From the NCBI GenBank assembly GCA_011389865.1, contig JAABTL010000013.1:1-64000 (forward strand): a stretch of 64,000 bases of DNA, written 5' to 3'. The notes under the pieces were generated by a model. The model did no database searches, had not been told where the DNA came from, and saw only the letters and a list, made by a program, of their open reading frames with translations. A program made the translations under genes and the position numbers. Source of the DNA: Trueperaceae bacterium (lineage in GTDB: Bacteria > Deinococcota > Deinococci > Deinococcales > Trueperaceae). Shown piece after piece: positions 35,923 to 46,078 of this stretch; within the stretch, counting starts at the first letter, position 1; each line of letters opens with the position of its first letter.

Positions 35923-37146
35923 TCAACCGCGTCCGCCGCGTCCGACCGGCGGCGAGCCGCCGGGGGTGCGTCCGAGGTTGCCGCTCGCCGCGGGACCGGC
36001 CGAACCGGCCGCCGGACGCGCGCCGGCCGTCGCGGCAGCGGTGCCGGCCGCCGAACCGCCCGACGTGACGAGCCGCTCGAACTCCTTCTGGTCGACCGAG
36101 CGGTTGAGGCCCATCTCGAAGCTGATGACGCGCTTGAGGTGCAGGTTGGCGAGGCAGGCGTCCATCGTCAGCATGCCGAGGTTGCCGCTCACCTGCATCG
36201 AGGCGAGGATCTGGTGGGTCTTGCCCTCGCGGATCTGGTTGCGGATGGCGGGCGTCGCGAGCAGCAGCTCGTACGCCAGGGTCCGCCCCTCGCCGGAGAG
36301 CCTGGGCAGCAGCTGCTGCGTGAAGATCGCCTGCAGGTTGTTCGCCAGCTGCACCCGGATCTGCGCCTGCTGGGCCTCGGGGAAGACGTCGATGATGCGG
36401 TCGACCGCCTCGGGCGCGGAGTTCGTGTGCAGCGTACCCAGGACGAGGTGACCGGTCTCGGCCGCCGTCACCGCGGCATGGATCGTCTCGTAGTCACGCA
36501 TCTCGCCGACCAGGATGACGTCGGGCGCCTGCCGCAGCACCGACCGCAGAGCGGCGTGGAAGTCGCGGGTGTCCTCGCCGATCTCCCGCTGGTTGACGAT
36601 GGAACGCTTGTGGGAGTGGAAGAACTCGATCGGGTCCTCGACCGTCACGATGTGCTTCGCGGACTCGTTGTTGATCTGGTCGATCATGGTGGCGAGCGTC
36701 GTCGACTTGCCGGAACCCGTGGGGCCGGTAATGAGCACCAGGCCGCGCGGGAGCCTCGCGACGTCGGCCATCTCCTTCGGCACCCCGAGCGTGTCGAACG
36801 ACATGACGTCCTCGGAGATCGTGCGCATCACGCCGCCCACGGAGCCGCGCTGCTGGAAGCAGTTGACGCGGAAGCGCCCGTGGCCCGCGAGGCTGAACGA
36901 GAAGTCGAGGTCCTTGCGCTCCTCGAAGTTGCGTTGCTTCTTCTCGTCCATCATCGAGTACATCAGCCGGCGCGTGATGTTGGGGGTCAACACGTCGTGC
37001 TCGGTCGCCCGCCACTCACCGTTGACCTTGAGCATGGGGGCCAGTCCCACGGTCAGCACCAGGTCGGATGCGCGCCGCTCGACGGCGAGCTTCAACAGGT
37101 CGACGATGTCCACCTGGGTTTGGGTCGATCGGATCTGATCGGCCAT
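35923..37146 (-). CDS. pilT: Type IV pilus retraction ATPase
   Basis: Hexameric ATPase that depolymerises the pilus for twitching and DNA uptake. In 407 residues it has an N-terminal PAS-like part, Walker A GPTGSGKST (about 139-147), the Asp box VEDPIEFFH, Walker B VILVGEMRD and the His box AETGHLVLGTLHTNSA. A Gly/Ala/Pro-rich tail of about 50 residues follows. AGGAGGT precedes the ATG, 16 bases after the pilB stop. Confidence 0.95.
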   Translation of the reverse strand: MADQIRSTQTQVDIVDLLKLAVERRASDLVLTVGLAPMLKVNGEWRATEHDVLTPNITRRLMYSMMDEKKQRNFEERKDLDFSFSLAGHGRFRVNCFQQRGSVGGVMRTISEDVMSFDTLGVPKEMADVARLPRGLVLITGPTGSGKSTTLATMIDQINNESAKHIVTVEDPIEFFHSHKRSIVNQREIGEDTRDFHAALRSVLRQAPDVILVGEMRDYETIHAAVTAAETGHLVLGTLHTNSAPEAVDRIIDVFPEAQQAQIRVQLANNLQAIFTQQLLPRLSGEGRTLAYELLLATPAIRNQIREGKTHQILASMQVSGNLGMLTMDACLANLHLKRVISFEMGLNRSVDQKEFERLVTSGGSAAGTAAATAGARPAAGSAGPAASGNLGRTPGGSPPVGRGGRG

Positions 37147-37162
37147 GGGGCCTACCTCCTGG

Positions 37163-39823
37163 TCAGTCGGCCGTCCGGGCCAACACTTCCTCGAGCGTCG
37201 TGATGCCCTCGAACGCCTTGAGCATACCGTCCTCGCGAAGGGTCTTCATGCCGTGCTTCGTCGCGAGTTCCTTGATCTCGAGCGCCGACGCCTCCTTGAC
37301 GATCGCGTTCGAAAGCTCATCGTCGATCGTGATCAGCTCGTGGATAGCGTACCGCCCGTTGTATCCGCTCCCGCCGCATTTCTCACATCCGACGCCGCGG
37401 TAGAGCTTCTTGCCGCGGATCTCGTCGAGGTCGAGGCCGAGGCGCCTCAGCACGTCGGGCTCCGGCGTGTACTCGACCCGGCAGTCGCGGCAGACGCGAC
37501 GCACCAGGCGCTGGGCAAGCACGCCGATCAGCGACGCCGAGACGTTGAACGGCTCCAGGCCCATCTCGACGAGGCGGACGACGGCGCCCGCGGCGTCGTT
37601 GGTGTGCAGCGTCGCGATGAGCAGGTGACCCGTCAGCGCGGCCTCCATCGCGATCTTGGCGGTCTCGTGGTCGCGGATCTCGCCGACCATGATGATGTCC
37701 GGGTCCTGCCGCAGGAAGGCCCGCAGGGCGCGGGCGAAGTCGAGCCCGGCCTTGAGGTTCACCTGCGTCTGGTTGATGCCCGGGATCTCGTACTCCACGG
37801 GGTCCTCGACCGTCGACACGTTGACGTCGGGCGTGGCGATGCGCTTGAGGATCGAGAAGGTGGTGAACGACTTGCCCGAGCCGGTGGGGCCCGTGATGAG
37901 GAACATGCCGTAGGGCTTCTGGATCACGTCGGTGAAGCGCTGGAAGTTGTGCGTCGCGAAGCCGAGGTCCTCGATCTCGGGGATCGAGGTCGCCTTCTTC
38001 AGGAGGCGCATGACGGCCTTCTCGCCGTACACGGTCGGCAGGGTCGAGAGGCGCAGGTCCACCTCGGTGGACTTGTCCTTGTAGCGGATGCGCCCGTCCT
38101 GCGGCACCCGTCGCTCGGCGATGTTCAGGCCGCCCATGATCTTGATGCGCGCCGCCAACGCGCCGGCGGTCGCCTTCGGCATCGTCATGTACTCGCGCAG
38201 GCCGCCATCCTTGCGGACGCGCACCACCACGTGCTCCGGCCTCGGCTCGATGTGGATGTCGGACATGTCGTTGAGAATCGCCTCGCGGATGATGTTGTTG
38301 ACCACCTTGACCAGCGCGTTGTCGTCGATCGCGCTGGTGTCCACCTCGACCTGCGCCCCGCCCCCGCCGACCTCCTCGAGCATGGCCTTGGCGAGCTCGT
38401 CCATGTCGGCGCCGTCGCGGTAGAAGCGGTTGATCATCCGCATCAGCGAATCCTCGGTCGCCACCGTCGGCTGGATCTCCTTGCCGGTGATCAGGCGGAT
38501 GTCGTCGAGCGCGAACACGTGCCGCGGGTCCTTCATCGCGACGATCAGCGTGTTCCCCTCCAGCCGGATGGGCATGACCGGGTAGCGGCGCACGGTGTGC
38601 TCGGGGACCATCGTCACGACCATCGGATCGATCTTGGCGGTCGAGTCGTCGAGGTACTCGAAGCCCAGCTGCATCGCGAGGCTCTTGGCGAGCATCTCGG
38701 GCGAGATCTTGCCCGACTGCACCAGCGTGTCCTCCAGGCGACCGCCGCCGGAGCGCTGCTTGTTGAGCGCCTCGTCGACCTCCGCCTGCGACACGTACCC
38801 GAGGTCGATGAGCACCTCGCCGAGCGGCTTCACCTTGCCGAGCTTGGTCTGTTCCTCGAGCGCCTTGCGCAGCTGCTCGCGCTTGATCTTCTTGCCCATC
38901 AGCAGCGTCTCGCCGAGGCGGCCCTTGTCGCCGGCGTACATCTTCTCGATGCGGCGCTGGACCTGCGCCTCGGTGCTGCCGACGAACGTCGCCGGTCGCT
39001 GGATGATCGCCTCGACGTCCCCGACGCGTCGCGGGTCGGCCAGGGCGATGACGACGTGCTCGCCGTCGAAGCGCAGCGGCACGGCGTTGAACTGCACGGC
39101 GTCGAGTCGCAGGAGCTGGCTCGAGAGACGCTCGTCGTACGGCAGGTTCTCGATGGCGGGCTCGAAGGGGAGCTCGTACTGCTCGGCGAGCAGCTCGGAG
39201 AGCCGGTCCGCCGTGAGGTGGCCGCGCTTGAGGAGGATGCGGCCGAGCATCCCGCCGGTGCGTTGCTGCTCCGTGACGGCGTCCTGCAGCTCCTCCTCGG
39301 TCAGCAGGCCGTGGCCGACGGCCAGCGTCCCGAGGCGTCGACCGGTGTCGAGGTGGACGTCGCTGGGCGGCGTGAGGCCCAGTTCCGGGTAGTAGGTGGC
39401 CAGGCCCCAACGGATCTCGTTCTGCAGCCCCTGGTAGGGCTCGACGACGCAACCGGAGGCGTCCTCGATCTCCTCGATCGCGAGGGCGTCCAGGGGGTCC
39501 TCGAAGGCGACCCGCAGGCGATGGCCGTCGACCGCGAAGGCGAGCGCGCCGATCTCGTACGCCGTCGTCGCCGGGACCTTGGCCAGGGCCTCGGGCATGA
39601 CGTCGACGCGCGGGAGCATGACGAGCGGGATGCCGATGGACTCCTCGACGGCGCGTGCGATGCGCTGCTCCGAGATGACGCCGATCTGCACGAGCACGTC
39701 GGCCAGCCGGCCGCCGACCTCGCCGTGACGGCTGATCGCCTGCTGCAGGGCCTCGTCGCTGACGTAGCCGCGTTCGAGCAGCACGGCACCCAGCCGCTTG
39801 TCACCGATCGAGAGGACGGGCAC
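37163..39823 (-). CDS. pilB: Type IV pilus assembly ATPase PilB/PilF
   Basis: Drives pilus extension and natural transformation. The 886 residues carry three N-terminal GSPII/MshEN domains (about 1-145, 160-305 and 315-470), then an ATPase core with Walker A GPTGSGKSFTT, VEDPVEYEI, Walker B DIIMVGEIRDHETA, HLLIATLHTND and a CRDC...CEKC zinc site. In Thermus PilF such domains bind cyclic di-GMP. I chose the GTG at 39823 because GGAGGTGA lies directly upstream. A GTG six bases earlier abuts the ribosome binding site. Overlaps the HAD gene end. Confidence 0.93.
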   Translation of the reverse strand: MPVLSIGDKRLGAVLLERGYVSDEALQQAISRHGEVGGRLADVLVQIGVISEQRIARAVEESIGIPLVMLPRVDVMPEALAKVPATTAYEIGALAFAVDGHRLRVAFEDPLDALAIEEIEDASGCVVEPYQGLQNEIRWGLATYYPELGLTPPSDVHLDTGRRLGTLAVGHGLLTEEELQDAVTEQQRTGGMLGRILLKRGHLTADRLSELLAEQYELPFEPAIENLPYDERLSSQLLRLDAVQFNAVPLRFDGEHVVIALADPRRVGDVEAIIQRPATFVGSTEAQVQRRIEKMYAGDKGRLGETLLMGKKIKREQLRKALEEQTKLGKVKPLGEVLIDLGYVSQAEVDEALNKQRSGGGRLEDTLVQSGKISPEMLAKSLAMQLGFEYLDDSTAKIDPMVVTMVPEHTVRRYPVMPIRLEGNTLIVAMKDPRHVFALDDIRLITGKEIQPTVATEDSLMRMINRFYRDGADMDELAKAMLEEVGGGGAQVEVDTSAIDDNALVKVVNNIIREAILNDMSDIHIEPRPEHVVVRVRKDGGLREYMTMPKATAGALAARIKIMGGLNIAERRVPQDGRIRYKDKSTEVDLRLSTLPTVYGEKAVMRLLKKATSIPEIEDLGFATHNFQRFTDVIQKPYGMFLITGPTGSGKSFTTFSILKRIATPDVNVSTVEDPVEYEIPGINQTQVNLKAGLDFARALRAFLRQDPDIIMVGEIRDHETAKIAMEAALTGHLLIATLHTNDAAGAVVRLVEMGLEPFNVSASLIGVLAQRLVRRVCRDCRVEYTPEPDVLRRLGLDLDEIRGKKLYRGVGCEKCGGSGYNGRYAIHELITIDDELSNAIVKEASALEIKELATKHGMKTLREDGMLKAFEGITTLEEVLARTAD

Positions 39824-40301
39824 GGTCACCTCCAGCGAGCACCCAGCGCTCCAGGCGGCGTGCCACCCGGGTATGGGGGTGGCGGCCCGGCGTCAGCGGC
39901 GCGACGAGCACCGACGTCAGCCCGGCGCAGCGCGCGCCGAGGACGTCCGTGAAGAGTTGGTCTCCGACCATCGCCGTCGTGGCCGGCGTGGTGCCGATCG
40001 CACCGAGCGCCCGCCGGAAGGCGAACCCGAAGGGCTTGCCCGCCATCGCGAAGGCGGGCACGCCCAGGCGCTCGCCCAGGGCGGCGATGCGGCCCGAGGT
40101 CCCGTTGGACAGGATCGCGACGCGCACGCCCGCGGCGTGCAGTTCGTCGAGCCAGGCGAGGGCGTCGGAAGACACCGGGCCGTCGTCGCCGGGGACGAGC
40201 GTGTCGTCTGCGTCGATCAGCACGCCGCGCACGCCGCGCTCCCGCAGCCACGCCAGGTCGATGGCTGCGACCGAGGCCACGTGGAGGTCGGGTTCGAGCA
40301 T
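39801..40301 (-). CDS. YqeG-type HAD phosphatase
   Basis: The 166 residues show HAD motif I LIDADDTLVPG, motif II ILSNGTSGRI, a lysine in AGKPFGFAF and motif IV VGDQLFTDVLGARCAG, the YqeG pattern. Substrate unknown. The ATG at 40301 lies six bases after TACAGT, and the longer frame upstream is rejected. Its last 23 bases overlap pilB and carry the pilB ribosome binding site. Confidence 0.85.
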   Translation of the reverse strand: MLEPDLHVASVAAIDLAWLRERGVRGVLIDADDTLVPGDDGPVSSDALAWLDELHAAGVRVAILSNGTSGRIAALGERLGVPAFAMAGKPFGFAFRRALGAIGTTPATTAMVGDQLFTDVLGARCAGLTSVLVAPLTPGRHPHTRVARRLERWVLAGGDRARPLDR

Positions 40302-40307
40302 CCGACG

Positions 40308-40313
40308 ACTGTA
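40308..40313 (-). promoter_or_regulatory. -10 element TACAGT of the HAD-pilB-pilT run
   Basis: TACAGT ends six bases before the HAD ATG. It may serve all three genes. Confidence 0.5.
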
Positions 40314-40345
40314 GCACCGCCGCCCACGCGCGTTCGCGATGACCT

Positions 40346-41197
40346 TCACGTTGGCGCCCCCGCGTGGGCGAGCGCGGCGTGGAGCGCTGCCAGGAAGGGT
40401 TCGGGGTCGTCGAGGTAGGGGTGGTGACCGCCCTCGAGGAAGGCCGTGACCGCCCGTGGCAGCTGCTCGAGCGCCAGCTCCGCCTGGTCGGGGTAGCAGC
40501 TGCCGTCACCGGTCGCCAGCAGCACGGCCACGGGCCCCCCGATGCGGTCGAGCTCCTCGCTGACGTCCACGCGCCACGGGTCGCTCAGGCCGACCGATTC
40601 GCTGGGCCCGAGGAGCACGGACGACTCCGCGTGCTCGAGCTGCAATCGCGCCGATGGGTTCGGGAAGAGCAGCGCGTCGAAGAGCGGTTTGGCGCCGGCG
40701 GCGGCGAAGGCCGCGTCGACCAGGGCGTCCGGATCGCGGGTGCCGTCCCCGTCACCGTCGCCCGCGTGCGCTCGGCGGTGCAGCGTCGCAGCGAGCACGG
40801 GCATCGACAGCCACGGGTTCAGCCACACGTGGCCGCGCACCAGGTGCGGGTGGCGGATCGCGAGGCGCACGGCGACGGCCGCGCCGAAGCCGTGGGCCAG
40901 GGCGGTCACGGCCGGGAGGCGCAGGGCCTCGGCCACGGCGGCCGCGTCGTCGGCGAGCGTGTCGAGGTCGAAGGCGGCGTCGGCGTAGCTGCGGCCGCCG
41001 CCCCGCTGGTCGAGGTAGACCATGCGGTACGGCTCGAGGTCCTCGCCGAGGAGCTCGCGGAAGGCGTGGGCGGAGGCGCCTGGGCCCCCGTGCAGGAACA
41101 GCACGGGTGGTGCCTCGGCGGGGCCGACCTGCTCGACGTACAGGTCGGCGCCCTCGCGGACCAGGTGCAGCGCGTCGTCGACGAAGCCAGCGCTCAC
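40346..41197 (-). CDS. Alpha/beta hydrolase-fold protein lacking the nucleophile serine
   Basis: The 283 residues align with proline iminopeptidase-type hydrolases: LFLHGGPGASAHAF (oxyanion region), YLDQRGGGRSY, an acidic-residue loop LLATGDGSCYPDQ and the late His in LEGGHHPYLDD. The nucleophile elbow, normally GGSWGG, reads LAHGFGAAVAV, so the Ser is Gly. It is probably catalytically dead or uses another mechanism. GTG overlapping the stop of the 79-residue gene upstream. Confidence 0.8.
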   Translation of the reverse strand: MSAGFVDDALHLVREGADLYVEQVGPAEAPPVLFLHGGPGASAHAFRELLGEDLEPYRMVYLDQRGGGRSYADAAFDLDTLADDAAAVAEALRLPAVTALAHGFGAAVAVRLAIRHPHLVRGHVWLNPWLSMPVLAATLHRRAHAGDGDGDGTRDPDALVDAAFAAAGAKPLFDALLFPNPSARLQLEHAESSVLLGPSESVGLSDPWRVDVSEELDRIGGPVAVLLATGDGSCYPDQAELALEQLPRAVTAFLEGGHHPYLDDPEPFLAALHAALAHAGAPT

Positions 41198-41433
41198 GGC
41201 TCCACCGTCCGGAAGCGCCAGATGCGGGTTCCCGCGTCCCCCGCCACCTCCGGCCCGCCGCGGGCGGTGAGCAGCCACAACCCGGGTTGCTCGCTGCTCG
41301 CGAGGAGCTCGACCTGAGCGCCCCCCTCGCGCAGGCGACGGGCGAGGGCCTCGAGCGTGGGGCGGGCGTCGGCCCCGGCGCGTTCGAAGAAGCGAACCTG
41401 CTGATCGCCGGCGGGCTCCGGAGCATGTCCCAT
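41194..41433 (-). CDS. Small conserved-looking hypothetical protein
   Basis: The 79-residue protein has no recognised family. A predicted alpha-beta pattern includes PTLEALARRLREGGAQVELL and ends in WRFRTVEP. The ATG follows TAGCAT by six bases, and the stop overlaps the hydrolase-like gene (GTGA), so the two are translated together. Function unknown. Confidence 0.65.
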   Translation of the reverse strand: MGHAPEPAGDQQVRFFERAGADARPTLEALARRLREGGAQVELLASSEQPGLWLLTARGGPEVAGDAGTRIWRFRTVEP

Positions 41434-41439
41434 ACCCGC

Positions 41440-41445
41440 ATGCTA
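41440..41445 (-). promoter_or_regulatory. -10 element TAGCAT of the 79-residue gene
   Basis: TAGCAT ends six bases before the ATG at 41433. Confidence 0.55.
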
Positions 41446-41563
41446 GCCCTCGAGCGCGTCCCGGCGCCGTCGCACGCGACGCCACCGTCACCGCCCGCGG
41501 TGCCGTCCGCCGCCGCCGGCCGCGGGCGTCGCCACCGACCCCGACGCTCGCGGGAACCCATGC

Positions 41564-41569
41564 TAGCGT
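41564..41569 (+). promoter_or_regulatory. -10 element TAGCGT of the DUF4258 gene
   Basis: GCTAGCGT lies 18 bases before the ATG at 41588. Confidence 0.4.
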
Positions 41570-41587
41570 CGCCCGGGAGACCTCGAG

Positions 41588-42004
41588 ATGCACTTACCGT
41601 CGAAACCACGTCGACCCGCCGTCCGCAGCCTCGAGGAACTGCGGCCCTTCGTTCGCGACGGTCGCTACCGCCTCGGCCCGCACGCCACGCGCCACGCCAT
41701 CGCCGAGGGCTTCACGGAGCGCGACGTCGTCATGACCCTGCTGCATGGGCGCGAGCTCGCTCGCTACCTCGACGACCGCCGCCTGCTCGTCCTCGGGTGG
41801 CTGCCCGCGGGTCGCCAGGTACGCCTGCCGCTGCACGTCGTCGCCGAGTACGGCCGACCGCGCTGGGTGGACGTCGTCACCGCCTTCATCCCGCGCGACC
41901 CGCACCGCGTGGTGTCGCGCCGACGGCTGGCCCAGATGCTGCGACCGCATCCGGAGGACGCGGCCACGCAGGGCGACGCCGGACAAGACGAACGCGTGGG
42001 GTGA
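41588..42004 (+). CDS. DUF4258-domain protein
   Basis: In 138 residues a DUF4258 pattern is visible: HATRHAIAEGFTERDVVMTLLHG, a variable LARYLDDRRLLVLGW, then LPLHVVAEYG and WVDVVTAFIPRDP. The fold is related to RelE/BrnT-type toxins, but no antitoxin partner is next to it. Converges on tatD with a three-base gap. Confidence 0.72.
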   Translation: MHLPSKPRRPAVRSLEELRPFVRDGRYRLGPHATRHAIAEGFTERDVVMTLLHGRELARYLDDRRLLVLGWLPAGRQVRLPLHVVAEYGRPRWVDVVTAFIPRDPHRVVSRRRLAQMLRPHPEDAATQGDAGQDERVG

Positions 42005-42007
42005 CGC

Positions 42008-42769
42008 TCAGGGCAAGCGGAACAGGGCGCGCGCGTTGGCGTCGAGGCGCCCCTCGAGGTCGCCGGCGTCGCTGCCTCGCAGGCGCGCGAGCTCGGCGGC
42101 CGTGAAGCGCACGTTGGCCGGGACGTTCGGGCGCCCCCGCCGAGGCACCGGCGCGAGGTACGGGGCGTCGGTCTCGACCAACAACCGGTCCTCGGGGACC
42201 GAGACGGCGGCGTCGCGCACCGCGGTCGCCTTCGGGTAGGTCAGGTTGCCCGCGAAGGACACGTACCAGCCGAGCCCGAGCGCCACCTCCAGCAGCCCCG
42301 GATGGCCGTTGGTGCAGTGCAGGACGCCCCGCCGGTGGCCCAGCTCCGCGAGGGTCGCCGCCGCCTCCCGTGACGCAGGGTCGTCGTCCCCTTGGGGGTC
42401 GCGCACGTGGAGCACGAGCGGCAGGTCGCGGCGGCGGGCGAGTTCGCCCTGCCAGCGGAAGCTGGCGAGCTGCTGCGCGAGCGGCACGCGGTCCCAGTAG
42501 AGGTCGACGCCCGTCTCGCCGACGCCCACCACCCGCGGGTGATCGAGCGCGGCCTCGATCGCCGCCACGATCTGGGGATCGCTCGCCTCCGCCGCCTCGT
42601 TCGGGTGGATGCCGACGACGGCGAAGGTCCGCTCGTCCTCGTCCGCCAGCTGCAGCACGGGCGCCAGGCGCGCGTGATCGGTCGCCACCGTGATGACGGC
42701 CGCGAGGTCGTGGTCGAGGGCGAGCGCGAGGTCACCGCAGCGGTCCAGATGGCAGTGGGTATCGATCAC
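42008..42769 (-). CDS. TatD family metal-dependent hydrolase
   Basis: The 253 residues show the TatD metal-site motifs: IDTHCHLD at the start, VGIHPNEA, GETGVDLYWD, LVLHVRDP, HCTNGHPGLL and the late LVETDAPYLAP. Predicted DNase or D-aminoacyl hydrolase of the amidohydrolase superfamily. The GTG lies six bases after TAGCCT, probably leaderless. Confidence 0.9.
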   Translation of the reverse strand: MIDTHCHLDRCGDLALALDHDLAAVITVATDHARLAPVLQLADEDERTFAVVGIHPNEAAEASDPQIVAAIEAALDHPRVVGVGETGVDLYWDRVPLAQQLASFRWQGELARRRDLPLVLHVRDPQGDDDPASREAAATLAELGHRRGVLHCTNGHPGLLEVALGLGWYVSFAGNLTYPKATAVRDAAVSVPEDRLLVETDAPYLAPVPRRGRPNVPANVRFTAAELARLRGSDAGDLEGRLDANARALFRLP

Positions 42770-42775
42770 CCGACC

Positions 42776-42781
42776 AGGCTA
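42776..42781 (-). promoter_or_regulatory. -10 element TAGCCT of the tatD-like gene
   Basis: TAGCCT ends six bases before the GTG at 42769. Confidence 0.55.
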
Positions 42782-42914
42782 ACCGGAGCACGGCGTAAGC
42801 GTGCCGTCATGGAACCGTGATATTCCCGTCAGTGGAGAGGCGCTACCTTGCGTCATCGGATCCCACGGGTCCACCCGAGCCACGCGGTGGCCGGCGGTGA
42901 GAGGAGTGCAAGCC

Positions 42915-43088
42915 ATGATGCAGGAGTCGTTCACGCGGGCCGAGCCGCTTCATCAGCTCAGCGGCGAGGAACTGGTCAAGATCATCGATCGCTGCGAGCA
43001 GGCCATCGCCGACGGCAGCGCCGCGCTGCCCGACTACGAAGCCTTCGTGCTGGCCCAGCGCGAACTGGCGCGTCGCACCTGGACCTGA
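42915..43088 (+). CDS. Small hypothetical protein
   Basis: The 57-residue protein has a predicted helical hairpin: LHQLSGEELVKIIDRCEQA and LPDYEAFVLAQRELARR. No family recognised. AGGAG precedes the ATG at 42915, and a TACCTT at 42844 could be its -10. The next ATG in tandem (42918) is an equal start candidate. Confidence 0.55.
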   Translation: MMQESFTRAEPLHQLSGEELVKIIDRCEQAIADGSAALPDYEAFVLAQRELARRTWT

Positions 43089-43165
43089 GCGCGCCGCTCG
43101 AACGGCGGCCACGATCCGCCGGCGCCTCTCATCTGCAGCGACGCTACGGGTGACATCCTGATTGG

Positions 43166-43840
43166 GTGCACCACAGCCGGCGCCGCAACGCGACTCACCC
43201 CGCCTGGTCGGTCGGGTGGGTCGTTCTCGTGTTGGCCGCTTGTGCCCCCGCCAACAACGCCGTCGTCGCGCCCGGCGCGGCGCCGTCCGCCGAGCCCGCC
43301 ATGCGTCCCGTGCTGCCGCTGCTGGCGGCGTTCGAGGGGAACGCCTCGTGGTACGGACCCGGGTTCGCCGGTCGCCGGACGGCCAGCGGCGAGGTCTTCG
43401 ATCCCGGTCAACTGACCGCCGCGCACCGCACGCTGCCGTTCGGCACCGTGCTGAGGGTGACCAACCTCGCCAACGGCCTGAGCGTCCAGGTCCGCATCAA
43501 CGACCGTGGACCCTTCAAGCCCGATCGCGTCATCGACCTCTCCCGCGCAGCGGCCGAGGAGATCGACATGCTCCGCAGCGGCTTGGCGCGCGTGCGGGTC
43601 GAGCCCCTCCAGTTCGGCGCCGGCGCCGTCCGGCTCGCCGTCGCATCCGACCTGCGGGGGTTCGAGGCCCGTTCCGAGCAGTACCCGGCCGGGCAGCTGC
43701 TGCTCCTCCACTCCGAGCGCCAAGGCGACCCCCTCGTGGTGCGGGTCGTGGGCGGCGACGTCGGAACGGGTGCCGATCTGTTCGTGGCCCCCGAGCTCTA
43801 CCTCGCGCTCGGGCCGATCGTCACCCTCCGCGTCGACTGA
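43166..43840 (+). CDS. rlpA: RlpA-like lipoprotein (double-psi beta-barrel)
   Basis: The 224 residues begin with a basic N-terminus, a hydrophobic stretch and a lipobox ending LAAC, so it is probably lipid-anchored. A double-psi beta-barrel follows: NASWYGPGFAGRRTASGEVF, TAAHRTLPFGT, VTNLANGLSVQVRINDRGP and the catalytic-type Asp in RVIDLSRAAAEEI. RlpA of Gram-negative bacteria is a septal lytic transglycosylase; there is no SPOR domain here. Overlaps the convergent trpA end by 20 bases. Confidence 0.85.
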   Translation: MHHSRRRNATHPAWSVGWVVLVLAACAPANNAVVAPGAAPSAEPAMRPVLPLLAAFEGNASWYGPGFAGRRTASGEVFDPGQLTAAHRTLPFGTVLRVTNLANGLSVQVRINDRGPFKPDRVIDLSRAAAEEIDMLRSGLARVRVEPLQFGAGAVRLAVASDLRGFEARSEQYPAGQLLLLHSERQGDPLVVRVVGGDVGTGADLFVAPELYLALGPIVTLRVD

Positions 43841-44662
43841 CCCCCGCGTCCCCCGGGCGTAGCGCCGCGGCCAGGTCGCCGGCGAACGCCTCCAGCTCGG
43901 CGACGTCCGCCGGGTCGCGCATCCGCCCCACGCGCTCGACGAGCGCGGAGCCGACCACCACGCCGTCGGCCACCCGACCGACGCGTGCGGCGGTCGCCGG
44001 GCTCGCCACCCCGAAGCCGACGGCGACCGGCAGGCCGGCGGCCTCGCGGGCACGACGGACGAGGTCGGCCACCTCGTCCGGCACGCCGTCGCGGGCGCCG
44101 GTCACGCCGGTGACGGAGACCGCGTACACGAAGCCGGTGCACGCCGAGGTCACCCGACGGATGCGCTCGTCGGTCGAGGTCGGCGCCACCAGGAAGACCG
44201 TCGCGACGTCCGCCTCCCGGGCCGCCTCGATGAGCGACTCGCCCTCGTCGGGGGGGAGGTCGGGCAGGATGAGGGCGTCGACGCCCGCCGCCGCGGCGTC
44301 GCGCACGAAGGCGCCCTCGCCACTGCCGGCCGGCCCGCGGTAGGCGAACACCGGGTTGTAGTAGGTCATGACGGCGATCGGGACGCCGGTCTCGCCGCGC
44401 AGGCGCCGGACGAGTTCGAGGGTGGAGCGGGTGCTGGCCCCGGCCGCCAGCGCGGCCTCGGAGGCGCGCTGGATCGTCGGGCCGTCGCCGAGCGGGTCGC
44501 TGAACGGCAGGCCGACCTCGATGAGGTCGGCGTGGCGGGCGAGGGCGTGCCCCGCGGCCAGCGAGCGGTCGGCGTCCGGGAAGCCGGCGGTGAGGTAGGC
44601 GACGAGGGCGGCGCGCCCCTCGCCGGCGGCGCGGGCGAAGGCGGCGCGCACGCGGTCGCCGC

Positions 44663-44666
<4 letters not shown>
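43821..44666 (-). CDS. trpA: Tryptophan synthase alpha subunit
   Basis: Cleaves indole-3-glycerol phosphate to indole. The 281-residue TIM barrel has [11 protein letters not shown], the catalytic Glu and Asp in [48 protein letters not shown] and VGFGVASP. Starts ATGA on the trpB stop. Confidence 0.95.
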
Positions 44667-45928
<1,262 letters not shown>

Positions 45929-45964
45929 GGGCACCTCCGGTCGGGTGCGGGATCGTGGGGGTCG

Positions 45965-46027
45965 GGCGTCGGGGCGGGCTCAGGGGTGCGCGACGGGCGC
46001 GGGGCGACGCCACCAGAACTGGTGGCG
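45965..46027 (-). promoter_or_regulatory. Putative trp attenuator with two alternative stems
   Basis: On the minus strand CGCCACCAG and CTGGTGGCG (46008-46027) form a 9-bp hairpin whose 3' arm contains the two leader Trp codons. A second possible stem pairs GGCGTCG (46005-46011) with CGACGCC (45965-45971) and shares four bases with the first, so the two exclude each other. Confidence 0.45.
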
Positions 46028-46072
46028 CACCTTGAAGGCGCGGGGCGTGCGCGTGCGCGGCCGCGGTCGCAT
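45980..46072 (-). CDS. Putative trp operon leader peptide with tandem Trp codons
   Basis: A 30-residue ORF upstream of trpB starts six bases after TAGATT, so it would be leaderless. It opens MRPRPRTRTPR and carries Trp-Trp at residues 20-21 (HQFWWRR), inside a hairpin. Adjacent Trp codons just before tryptophan synthase genes are the classic sign of a trpL attenuator. Apart from TrpB and TrpA, Trp is infrequent in the window, which makes chance less likely. Translation has not been shown. Confidence 0.65.
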   Translation of the reverse strand: MRPRPRTRTPRAFKVRHQFWWRRPAPVAHP

Positions 46073-46078
46073 GCCGGG

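Noticed and set aside
37145-39952. Long plus-strand open frame (935 codons) opposite pilB
   Set aside because: It is antisense to a clear PilB. At this GC content stop codons are scarce in antisense frames. It has no domain signature and is rich in His, Arg, Asp and Leu as expected for a shadow.
41588-42004. DUF4258 protein as toxin of a toxin-antitoxin pair
   Set aside because: No small antitoxin-like gene lies directly up- or downstream on the same strand.
43166-43840. RlpA as part of the trp operon region
   Set aside because: It is on the opposite strand and merely overlaps the trpA end by 20 bases, so no functional link is implied.
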